Made by a program: the position numbers and the translations under genes. The notes below the pieces were generated by a model. The model saw nothing but the letters and a program-made list of their open reading frames with translations. It searched no databases and was not told the DNA's origin. From Betaproteobacteria bacterium (GTDB lineage: Bacteria; Pseudomonadota; Gammaproteobacteria; Burkholderiales; SG8-39), in the NCBI GenBank assembly GCA_019509895.1, contig JAEKLK010000176.1, positions 1-16,562 on the forward strand: DNA of 16,562 nt. The letters run 5' to 3'. Below, piece after piece: positions 7,463-13,561 of the stretch. The stretch's first letter is position 1. Each line of letters opens with the position of its first letter.

Positions 7463-7783
7463 ATGCGCGCCGCGTCGGTGGTCCTTCTGATGTGCGCCGC
7501 GCTTGGCGCCGCAGCGCAGGACAAGGTCGAGCGCTTTCCCGAGCCGCCACCACCGCCGCCGATGCCGGAAGCCGATGAGCCGGCGGTGCGCATCCCGGTG
7601 CGCGAACGCGATAAGGTGGACGAAATCCGCGAAGGCGGGCGCGTCGTCATGCTCAGGGTCACGCCGCCGAATGGACGGCCGTACTATCTCGTCGACACGA
7701 CGGGCAACGGCAACTGGATGCGCCGCGATTCGCTCGACGACGGCGTGCGCGTGCCGATGTGGCCGGTCTACACCTTCGAATAG
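7463..7783 (+). CDS. DUF2782 family exported protein
   Basis: A 106-residue protein of the DUF2782 family, of unknown function. It begins with a signal peptide (MRAASVVLLMCAALGAAA, cleavage probably before QDKVERF). A proline-rich stretch follows, EPPPPPPMPEADEP, then the conserved C-terminal part: VRERDKVDEIREGGRVVMLRVTPPNGRPYYLVDTTGNGNWMRRDSL, ending in VPMWPVYTFE. The mature protein is probably periplasmic or envelope-associated. Genes of this family are commonly found between polA and thrB in betaproteobacteria, which is the arrangement here. The stop is one base before the thrB start, so the two genes are likely translated from one mRNA. No catalytic residues are evident, and nothing in the sequence explains the link to threonine synthesis. 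Confidence 0.85.
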   Translation: MRAASVVLLMCAALGAAAQDKVERFPEPPPPPPMPEADEPAVRIPVRERDKVDEIREGGRVVMLRVTPPNGRPYYLVDTTGNGNWMRRDSLDDGVRVPMWPVYTFE

Positions 7784-7784
7784 T

Positions 7785-8717
7785 TTGTCGGTCTATACAC
7801 CCGTCACCGAAGCCGAGCTCGCCGCGTGGCTTCGCCGCTACTCGGTTGGCGAGCTCCTTGCCTGCGAGCCGATCGAGTCCGGAATCGAGAACACCAACTA
7901 CTTCGTCACCACGGCGCAGGGCCGCTACGTGCTCACGCTGTTCGAGCGGCTGCCGGCGCACGAGCTGCCGTTCTATATCAATTTGATGGCGCACCTCGCG
8001 CGCCATGGCATCCCGGCGCCGGCGCCGATCGCCGATCTGAGCGACCAGTATCTCGGGCAGCTCAATGGCAAGCCGGCGGCGCTGGTCACGCGGCTCCCGG
8101 GCGCCTCGCTCGAGCGGCCCGGCGACGCGGAGTGTGCCGAGCTGGGTGCGCTGCTCGCGCGCATGCACCTCGCCGGCCGTTCGTACGCCGCGTACCTGGA
8201 GAACCCGCGCGGGCCGAAATGGTGGCGCAGCGCCGCGGCCGAGGTGCGCCCGTTCCTCGATGCCGCGCGCTCGGCGCTGCTCGAGGACGAGCTCGGCTTC
8301 CATGCCGGGCAGCGCTTCCCCGACCTGCCGCGCGGTCCGGTGCATGCGGATCTCTTCCGCGACAACGCGCTCTTCCAAAACGGACGTATCTCGGGCGTCA
8401 TCGATTTCTATTTTGCCGGGGTCGATTGCCTGCTGTATGACGTCGCCGTGTGCGCAAACGACTGGTGCCTCGCCGACGTGCAGAGCGATCCGGCGCTCGA
8501 TGCGGGACGTACACAGGCGCTTCTGCGCGCCTACGACGCGGTGCGCCCGTTAAGCGAGCTCGAGCGGGCGGCGTGGCCCGCGATGCTGCGCGCGGCAGCG
8601 CTGCGCTTCTGGCTCTCGCGCCTGTACGACTACCATCTGCCGCGGCCCGGCATGCTGGTGCACGCGCACGACCCGGAGCATTTCCGCCGAATCCTCGAAT
8701 GCAGGCGCGCATCGTAG
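7785..8717 (+). CDS. thrB: Homoserine kinase, aminoglycoside-phosphotransferase fold
   Basis: A 310-residue homoserine kinase of the ThrB type found in many proteobacteria, with a protein-kinase-like fold rather than the GHMP fold. It phosphorylates L-homoserine for threonine synthesis in the cytoplasm. The N-terminus SVYTPVTEAELAAWLRRYSVGELL and the segment IESGIENTNYFVTT (30-43) match the family. The catalytic loop is HADLFRDN (H187, D189, N194), and the metal-binding aspartate is D207 in GVIDFYFAG. The start is a TTG at 7785, one base after the DUF2782 stop; it gives the family-typical N-terminus. An upstream ATG at 7503 in this frame lies inside DUF2782 and is rejected. The 3' end overlaps the next gene by 19 bases. 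The identification is firm. Confidence 0.95.
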   Translation: MSVYTPVTEAELAAWLRRYSVGELLACEPIESGIENTNYFVTTAQGRYVLTLFERLPAHELPFYINLMAHLARHGIPAPAPIADLSDQYLGQLNGKPAALVTRLPGASLERPGDAECAELGALLARMHLAGRSYAAYLENPRGPKWWRSAAAEVRPFLDAARSALLEDELGFHAGQRFPDLPRGPVHADLFRDNALFQNGRISGVIDFYFAGVDCLLYDVAVCANDWCLADVQSDPALDAGRTQALLRAYDAVRPLSELERAAWPAMLRAAALRFWLSRLYDYHLPRPGMLVHAHDPEHFRRILECRRAS

Positions 8718-9463
8718 CGGCGCCGCGCGGCGCGCGCTGGCTCGCCGAAGGCTGGCAGCTCTTCCGAGCCGCGCCGCTCGGCTGGCTGGCGGCGGTCTTC
8801 GGCTACTGGCTGATCATGACGGTCGTATCACTCGTGCCGGTGATCGGTGTCGCGGCGGCGGCCATCCTGGTGCCCGCGTTCTCGGTCGGCTTCATGGCGC
8901 TCGCGCGTGCGGCCAGCCGCCGCGCGCCGCTCGAGCCGGCGCTGCTGTTCGACGGTTTCCGCCACGAGCCGCGCACGCAACTCCTGCTCGGTGCCGTGTA
9001 TCTCGCCTCTCTCGCGCTCCTGCTCGCGGCGAGCACGCTCGCCGACGACGGAGCGCTCGCGCGCTGGATGCTCACCGGCGCGCGGCCGGGCGACGAGGAG
9101 CTGCAGTCTGCCGATTTCGTCGGCGCGCTGGCGACCGCGGCCGGCCTGTATCTGCCGGTCATGTTCGCCTTCTGGTTCGCGCCGCCGCTCGCCGCGTGGC
9201 ACACCGTCGGCGCCGTCAAGGCGCTCTTCTTCAGCGTCGCCGCCTCGCTCATGAACTGGCGCGCGTTCCTCGTCTATGGCGCCGTGATGGCGGTGATCAC
9301 GCTGGCCGTGCCGTTCCTGCTGCTGCAGGTCCTGGCGCTCGCTGGCGCGACCGGCCTTGGGCCGGGCATCGTGCTGCCCTTCGTCATCCTCATCCTGCCG
9401 ACGCTCTTCGCGAGCTTCTACGCGAGCTACCGCGATGTGTTTGGGTATGATGCCGCGCCATGA
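8699..9463 (+). CDS. Multi-pass membrane protein, BPSS1780-like family
   Basis: A 254-residue integral membrane protein of unknown function, resembling the BPSS1780 family of betaproteobacterial membrane proteins. The opening MQARIVAAPRGARWLAEGWQLFRAAPLGWLAAVFGYWLI has the pattern of that group: a short amphipathic lead, then a membrane segment. About six hydrophobic segments can be seen, near residues 28-47, 49-69, 95-113, 141-161, 187-212 and 220-240. There is a polar loop around 114-139 and a conserved-looking FAPPLAAWHTVGAVKALFFSV stretch. The ATG at 8699 lies inside thrB, overlapping it by 19 bases, and the stop overlaps the next start by ATGA. It is therefore tightly coupled to both neighbours. 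A longer frame starting at 8450 would be entirely within thrB and is rejected. No transport motif is recognisable. Confidence 0.82.
   Translation: MQARIVAAPRGARWLAEGWQLFRAAPLGWLAAVFGYWLIMTVVSLVPVIGVAAAAILVPAFSVGFMALARAASRRAPLEPALLFDGFRHEPRTQLLLGAVYLASLALLLAASTLADDGALARWMLTGARPGDEELQSADFVGALATAAGLYLPVMFAFWFAPPLAAWHTVGAVKALFFSVAASLMNWRAFLVYGAVMAVITLAVPFLLLQVLALAGATGLGPGIVLPFVILILPTLFASFYASYRDVFGYDAAP
9446..9451 (+). promoter_or_regulatory. Candidate -10 box (TATGAT) before the 535-residue gene
   Basis: TATGAT, 5 of 6 matches to consensus, lies at the end of the membrane-protein gene and 8 bases before the ATG at 9460. No good -35 is seen at 16-18 bp. It could be an internal operon promoter, or coding sequence (the residues are GYD) that happens to match. 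Confidence 0.28.
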
Positions 9464-11067
9464 CGCTGCCCGAGCTCTCGGAGAGCGCCTCCCCCGAATT
9501 CACCGACGCGGCGAGCTGCCGCGCCTGGCTGGAGCACCTGCCGCTCTCCAACGTGGCCGCGGCGCAGGCCCAGATCGCGCGCGAGCTGCGCGAGTTGAAC
9601 CGCTTCCCGGTCTCGGCGACGCAGCGCCTGAGCGTGCTCGAGGCGCTGCGCGAGGCGGTGAATTTCGTGCAGATCGAGCAGGCGCGGCGCTTCTCCAACC
9701 GCGCGCTGCCGATGAACGAATCGGAGGCCGAGGCTTTCGCCGCGACCATCGGCCTGTGGGATGAGATGCGCCTGGGCTACGAGCGCTGCCTCCAGGGCGC
9801 CGCCAACCTCGACGCCGCCATGCGAGCGCAGGCGGTGATCGTCTGCCAGCGGCTGCTCTTCTACATCGGCCTTCGCATGTTCCACCATCATCGTGCCTAC
9901 CGCGAAGTGCCGCGCGCCGACTGGCGGGCGCTGCACGCCGCGTATGCGGGCGCGGAAAAGCTCGGCGTCGCGGAGGAGCCGATCAAGGATTTCCTCAACC
10001 GCGACATCCAGGACACTTCGCCGCGCATCGCGTACGCGCGCGCGGTACTGACGGCGCTGTGCAACCCGAACGAGCTGACGCAGCGGCAGCTCACCTTCGT
10101 CGCTTTCCTCCTCGAGCGCTGGGCGTCGAAGCTCGAGGTCGGCCCGAAGCCTGTCACTGAAGACGACGGCGTGCCGCCGCTGGTGGCCGACCTGGCGGGC
10201 GATGCGCCGCCCGCGCGCAGCAGCGCGACGGCGCGCGATGCGCGCTACCTGGATACGCGCAAGCTGGCAAAGACGCTGCGCAACCGCGTGGCGCTCCTGC
10301 GCAAGGGCGAATCGCCGGCGAAGCTCGCGCTCGGCGAAGACTGCGTGCAGCCGTCGTGCGAGCAGCTGCTGGTGCACCTTTATCGCCACTGGTGCGCCGG
10401 CAAGCCGACGCGAGCGCTCGAGCGCCGCCGGGTCAGCGCGGAAGCCGAAGCCTGCAGCGAGCTTTCCGCGATTCACCATTACATCGCCGGACGCGTCTTC
10501 CGCCCGCCGGGGGAGGAGGCCGCCGAACTCACCCAGAAGCAGCGCGAGGAGATCGCCACCTTCGGCCGTGTCAGCACGCGCGAGGAGGAGGAGTACAGCG
10601 GCCAGCGCGGCTTTGCCATGGAGCGCTGGAAGATCGAGGACGAAAGCGCGCAGGGCTTGCGGCTGGTGCGCACTGCCGCGGAGCCGGGCAAGCGCCTCGC
10701 TCATGGCCAGCTGATTGGCGTGCGTCCGGCCGACAGCAAGCAGTTCATGCTTGCCCATGTGCGCTGGGTGATGACCGCCGAAAACGGCGATCTGCAAGCT
10801 GGGCTCAAGCTGCTGCCGGGCATCCCAAGCCCGCTCGCGGTACGCCCGACCGGCCTCAACGTACAGCCCGAGGCGTGGGTCCCGGCGCTCGGCCTGAGCG
10901 CGGTGCCGGCGCTGAACGCCCCGGCGTCGCTGATCCTCGCGCCAGGCACTTACAAGCCCAAGCGCGTAATCGAGATGCACGCCGGCGCATCATCGAAGGC
11001 CCGCCTGACCGAGGTGATGGAGCGGGGCGTCGATTTCGAACGGGTCGCCTACGAGGCCGTGCCGTGA
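9460..11067 (+). CDS. Conserved hypothetical protein with a C-terminal PilZ-like region
   Basis: A 535-residue cytoplasmic protein with no signal peptide or membrane segment; I cannot name its family with certainty. Residues 1-225 look alpha-helical (LEHLPLSNVAAAQAQIARELRELNRF; later RQLTFVAFLLERWASKLEV). A low-complexity linker spans about 230-265. The region 265-455 contains CSELSAIHHYIAGRVF, RVSTR (R370-R374) and DESAQG (D394-G399), then a beta-rich stretch LRLVRTAAEPGKRLAHGQLIGVRPADSKQFMLAHVRWVMTAENGDLQAGLKLLPG. RxxxR followed about 20 residues later by [DN]xSxxG is the cyclic-di-GMP-binding signature of PilZ domains. The assignment as a possible PilZ-type receptor is inference. The gene overlaps the upstream membrane protein by ATGA and DUF971 by GTGA, so it belongs to this transcription unit. 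Confidence 0.7.
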   Translation: MTLPELSESASPEFTDAASCRAWLEHLPLSNVAAAQAQIARELRELNRFPVSATQRLSVLEALREAVNFVQIEQARRFSNRALPMNESEAEAFAATIGLWDEMRLGYERCLQGAANLDAAMRAQAVIVCQRLLFYIGLRMFHHHRAYREVPRADWRALHAAYAGAEKLGVAEEPIKDFLNRDIQDTSPRIAYARAVLTALCNPNELTQRQLTFVAFLLERWASKLEVGPKPVTEDDGVPPLVADLAGDAPPARSSATARDARYLDTRKLAKTLRNRVALLRKGESPAKLALGEDCVQPSCEQLLVHLYRHWCAGKPTRALERRRVSAEAEACSELSAIHHYIAGRVFRPPGEEAAELTQKQREEIATFGRVSTREEEEYSGQRGFAMERWKIEDESAQGLRLVRTAAEPGKRLAHGQLIGVRPADSKQFMLAHVRWVMTAENGDLQAGLKLLPGIPSPLAVRPTGLNVQPEAWVPALGLSAVPALNAPASLILAPGTYKPKRVIEMHAGASSKARLTEVMERGVDFERVAYEAVP

Positions 11068-11423
11068 CGACCGAGCACATACCGACGCTCATCACGCTGC
11101 ACCAGAAGTCGCGCGTGCTCGAGGTCGCCTTTGCCGACGGCCGGAATTTCCGGCTGCCCTACGAGTTTCTGCGCGTCTATTCGCCTTCGGCGGAGGTGAA
11201 AGGGCATGGTCCGGGCCAGGAGGTGCTGCAGACAGGCAAGCGCAATGTCGAGATCCGCAGCCTGGAGCCGGTCGGCTCGTATGCCGTGCAGCCGGTGTTC
11301 TCCGACGGCCACAGCACCGGCATCTATTCCTGGGAATATCTGTACGAGCTCGGCGAGAACCAGGAGAAACTTTGGACGCAATACCTCGCCAAACTACAGG
11401 CGGCCGGGGCTTCGCGGGAGTAA
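11064..11423 (+). CDS. DUF971 family protein (gamma-butyrobetaine hydroxylase N-terminal-like)
   Basis: A 119-residue stand-alone DUF971 protein. The domain also occurs at the N-terminus of gamma-butyrobetaine hydroxylases and in some Mrp/ApbC-type proteins; its own function is unknown. The visible core is ITLHQKSRVLEVAFADGRNFRLPYEFLRVYSPSAEVKGHG, then VEIRSLEPVGSYAVQPVFSDGHSTGIYSWEYLYELG, the usual DUF971 pattern ending with the aromatic-rich IYSWEYL. I chose the GTG at 11064, which overlaps the preceding stop (GTGA) and gives the normal length; the longer frame upstream is a shadow. It lies two bases before ubiE, an association common in betaproteobacteria. A role near quinone or iron-sulfur metabolism is suggested only by that neighbourhood. 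Confidence 0.88.
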   Translation: MTTEHIPTLITLHQKSRVLEVAFADGRNFRLPYEFLRVYSPSAEVKGHGPGQEVLQTGKRNVEIRSLEPVGSYAVQPVFSDGHSTGIYSWEYLYELGENQEKLWTQYLAKLQAAGASRE

Positions 11424-11425
11424 GC

Positions 11426-12160
11426 ATGGCAAAGGAAGTCGATTTCGGTTTTTCCAAAGTGGACGAGGCCGACAAGGCGGCGCGTGTCGGCGAGGTCTTC
11501 GACCGCGTCGCCGAGCGCTACGACCTGATGAACGACCTCATGTCGCTCGGGTTGCACCGCTACTGGAAGACCTTTGCCGTCTCGGTAGCAAGGCCGCAGC
11601 GGGGCGAGCGGGTTCTCGACGTCGCCTCTGGCAGCGGCGATCTTGCGCTCGCCCTGGCCGCGCGCGTCGGCCGCGAAGGCGAAATCTGGGCGACCGACGT
11701 CAACCGCAAGATGCTCGAGCGCGGTCGCGATCGCCTGCTCGACGCGGGCGTGATGACACCCGCGGTGCAATGCGACGGCGAGCGGCTGCCGTTTCCCGCC
11801 GCGTACTTCGACTGCGTCACCGTCGCCTTCGGTCTTCGCAACATGACGCACAAGGGAGCCGCGCTCAGCGAAATGGCGCGGGTGCTCAAGGCGGGCGGGC
11901 GCGCCGTGGTGCTCGAATTCTCGAAGGTCTGGCAGCCACTCAAGCCGCTCTACGATCTGTACTCGTTCCGCGTGCTGCCCTGGCTCGGCCAGCGGGTGGT
12001 CGGCGCGGGCGAGCCCTACCGGTATCTTGCGGAATCGATCCGCATGCATCCGGATCAGGGGACCCTCAAGGCAATGATGGAAACGAGTGGCTTCGGCGAC
12101 GTCGAGGTCTATAACCTCGCCGCCGGCGTCGTGGCCGTTCATCGCGGCATCCGGTTTTGA
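11426..12160 (+). CDS. ubiE: Ubiquinone/menaquinone biosynthesis C-methyltransferase
   Basis: UbiE transfers a methyl group from S-adenosylmethionine to the benzoquinol ring in ubiquinone synthesis, and to demethylmenaquinol where menaquinone is made. The protein is 244 residues, close to the usual length. It has the family signature YDLMNDLMSLGLHRYWK (32-48), SAM motif I VLDVASGSGDLALALA (63-78), the acidic end of strand 2 ATDVNRKML (89-97), GLRNMTHKGAAL (136-147), RVLKAGGR (152-159) and EPYRYLAESI (196-205). The ATG at 11426 is preceded by GGGAG (11416-11420), a clear ribosome binding site at good spacing; an in-frame ATG at 11372 is inside DUF971 and is rejected. It heads a ubiquinone block with the Tim44-like, ubiJ-like and ubiB genes. 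Confidence 0.97.
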   Translation: MAKEVDFGFSKVDEADKAARVGEVFDRVAERYDLMNDLMSLGLHRYWKTFAVSVARPQRGERVLDVASGSGDLALALAARVGREGEIWATDVNRKMLERGRDRLLDAGVMTPAVQCDGERLPFPAAYFDCVTVAFGLRNMTHKGAALSEMARVLKAGGRAVVLEFSKVWQPLKPLYDLYSFRVLPWLGQRVVGAGEPYRYLAESIRMHPDQGTLKAMMETSGFGDVEVYNLAAGVVAVHRGIRF

Positions 12161-12176
12161 TAGCATGGAGGGAACT

Positions 12177-12181
12177 GGAGG
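12177..12181 (+). promoter_or_regulatory. Strong ribosome binding site for the Tim44-like gene
   Basis: GGAGG lies 7 bases before the ATG at 12189, an ideal Shine-Dalgarno placement and among the best in the window. It decides the start in favour of 12189 over the in-frame ATG at 12165. The first codons after it are unusually AT-rich for this region, consistent with efficient initiation. Confidence 0.75.
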
Positions 12182-12188
12182 TTTACTC

Positions 12189-13025
12189 ATGCGTAAGTGG
12201 TTACTTAGCCTGTCGCTTTTGATTTGCGGTGTAGCGTTGGTTGCAACGGACGCCGATGCGCGCCGTCTGGGCGGCGGGCGCTCGGTGGGCGCGCAGCGCA
12301 GCGTCACCGCGCCTCCGGCCTCGACGCCGGCAAAGCCCGCGCAACAGCAGGCGGCGCCACAGCAGGCGAACCCGCAGGCAGCGCCGCAGGCGAAGCCGAG
12401 CCGCTGGGGCATGCTCGGCGGCATCCTCGGCGGCCTCGCGCTCGGCGGCCTGCTCGGCTACTTCTTCGGCGGCAATGGCCTCGTCGGCCTGCTGCTCCTC
12501 GCCGTGCTCGCGGTGGCCGTCATCTTCGGCCTGCGCGCGCTTGCGCGGCGCCGCGCCGAACCGGCGCGGCCGATGCAGCTCGCCGGCTTCGGCGACGAAA
12601 CGGTCGCCGCGCCGCCGCCGTCGCAGTCCACCGGAGTGCCGACGGCCAGCGCCTCGCGCATCCCGGCGGGCTTCGACACGGCCGGGTTCCTGCGCGCCGC
12701 CAAGATGAACTTCATCAAGCTGCAGATGGCGAACGACGCCGGCCGCATCGACGACATCCGCGAGTTCACGACACCGGCGCTCTACGACGAGCTGCGTCGC
12801 GACACGCCGGCCGGGGCGCAGCAGACGGATGTTGTGGCGCTCAATGCCGATCTGCTCGAGCTCGCCACGGAGCAGAACCAGTACTGGGCGAGCGTGCGCT
12901 TCTCCGGCACGGTGCGCGAGACGCCCGGCACACAGCCGGTCGGCTTCGAGGAGGTATGGAACCTCGTCAAGCCGGCGGACGGCTCGAGCGGCTGGCTCCT
13001 CGCCGGCATCCAGCAGATGCATTGA
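12189..13025 (+). CDS. Tim44-like domain membrane protein
   Basis: A 278-residue protein with a bacterial Tim44-like domain. The N-terminal MRKWLLSLSLLICGVALVATDADA is a signal peptide or anchor. Next come RRLGGGRSVGAQRSV and an Ala/Gln/Pro-rich linker (41-70). A glycine-rich then hydrophobic segment (about 75-116, GGILGGLALGGLLGYFFGG followed by LVGLLLLAVLAVAVIFGL) should span the inner membrane. The C-terminal 110 residues, from about 165, form the Tim44-like domain (FLRAAKMNFIKLQMANDAGRIDDIREFTTPALYDEL to EEVWNLVKP), an NTF2-like fold. The function in bacteria is unsettled. It is placed between ubiE and ubiJ/ubiB, as in related genomes. A perfect hairpin terminator follows the stop by 19 bases, so part of the ubi transcript may end here. 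Confidence 0.88.
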   Translation: MRKWLLSLSLLICGVALVATDADARRLGGGRSVGAQRSVTAPPASTPAKPAQQQAAPQQANPQAAPQAKPSRWGMLGGILGGLALGGLLGYFFGGNGLVGLLLLAVLAVAVIFGLRALARRRAEPARPMQLAGFGDETVAAPPPSQSTGVPTASASRIPAGFDTAGFLRAAKMNFIKLQMANDAGRIDDIREFTTPALYDELRRDTPAGAQQTDVVALNADLLELATEQNQYWASVRFSGTVRETPGTQPVGFEEVWNLVKPADGSSGWLLAGIQQMH

Positions 13026-13044
13026 GCGATAGCGCGCTCTCGCG

Positions 13045-13075
13045 AAAGGCCACCCCTGCGGTGGCCTTTTGCTTT
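13045..13075 (+). terminator. Rho-independent terminator after the Tim44-like gene
   Basis: A perfect 10-bp stem is formed by AAAGGCCACC (13045-13054) and GGTGGCCTTT (13060-13069), with a 5-base loop CCTGC. A T-rich tail TTTTGCTTT (13067-13075) follows. It lies 19 bases after the Tim44-like stop. It also covers the proposed start region of the ubiJ-like gene, so it may act as an attenuator rather than a full stop. No other hairpin this good was found in the window. Confidence 0.8.
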
Positions 13076-13561
13076 GTGCTGAACGCGCTCCTCGGCCGCG
13101 AGCGCTGGGCGCGCGATCGCCTTGCGCTTTTCGCCGGGCAGGGCATCGAGCTGCGCCTGCCGCTCGCGCCGGTGATGCGGCTCGGCATCGCCGCGGACGG
13201 GCGGCTGCAGCCCGGCGGGCCGGAACCCTCCGCAATGGTCACGCCGGCCGGCATCAGCGGCGAGAGCGAGCTCGCCGAGGAACTCCGCTATCTCCGCCGC
13301 CACCTGCGCTGGGACGTGGAGGAGGAGCTTTCGCGCCTCGTCGGCGATGTCGCTGCGCATCGCATCGCGCTCAGCGTGCGTGCGCTGCTCGATTGGCCGC
13401 GAGCCTCGGCGCGCCGGCTCGCCGAGGCGGCGGCGGATTTCGCCGTCGACGAGCGGCGTGCGCTGGTGCGCCGTGGCGAGCTCGACCGGCTTGCCGCCGA
13501 CCTCGCGGGCCTGGACCAGGCGCTCGCTGCGCTCGAGCAACGGATCGCGCGCCTTGATTAG
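13061..13561 (+). CDS. ubiJ: UbiJ-like ubiquinone accessory factor (SCP2-like domain)
   Basis: A small SCP2-type protein corresponding in position and pattern to UbiJ, a lipid-binding accessory factor that helps late ubiquinone steps, with UbiK in E. coli. The conserved opening is LNALLGRERWARDRLALFAGQGIELRLP, typical of the betaproteobacterial members. The C-terminal half (VEEELSRLVGDVAAHRIALSVRALLDWPRASARRLAEAAADFAVDERRALVRRGEL, then LDQALAALEQRIARLD) is helical and ends in a coiled-coil-like stretch. The start is uncertain: TTG 13022 (overlapping the Tim44-like stop), GTG 13061 or GTG 13076. I chose 13061 because it leaves about the usual number of residues before LNALL, giving 166 residues. 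The 3' end overlaps ubiB by 8 bases. The family call is good; the start is weak. Confidence 0.78.
   Translation: MAFCFVLNALLGRERWARDRLALFAGQGIELRLPLAPVMRLGIAADGRLQPGGPEPSAMVTPAGISGESELAEELRYLRRHLRWDVEEELSRLVGDVAAHRIALSVRALLDWPRASARRLAEAAADFAVDERRALVRRGELDRLAADLAGLDQALAALEQRIARLD

Noticed and set aside
7503..7784. Upstream extension of thrB inside the DUF2782 gene
   Set aside because: The extra residues are an Arg/Ser-rich shadow of DUF2782; homoserine kinase begins at SVYTPVTEAEL, supported by the TTG at 7785.
9427..10980. 517-codon open frame on the minus strand opposite the 535-residue gene
   Set aside because: Its translation is Arg/Ala/His-rich with no recognisable domain, and it lies entirely opposite a convincing gene with ATGA and GTGA junctions to its neighbours. 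Long antisense frames are expected in GC-rich coding DNA.
12165..12188. In-frame ATG at 12165 as the start of the Tim44-like gene
   Set aside because: It would add eight residues before the signal-like segment and would bury the GGAGG ribosome binding site, which is ideally spaced for the ATG at 12189.
12201..13235. 344-codon minus-strand frame opposite the Tim44-like gene
   Set aside because: Low-complexity Arg/Ala/Glu-rich shadow; the plus-strand gene has a strong ribosome binding site, a signal-like N-terminus and a terminator.
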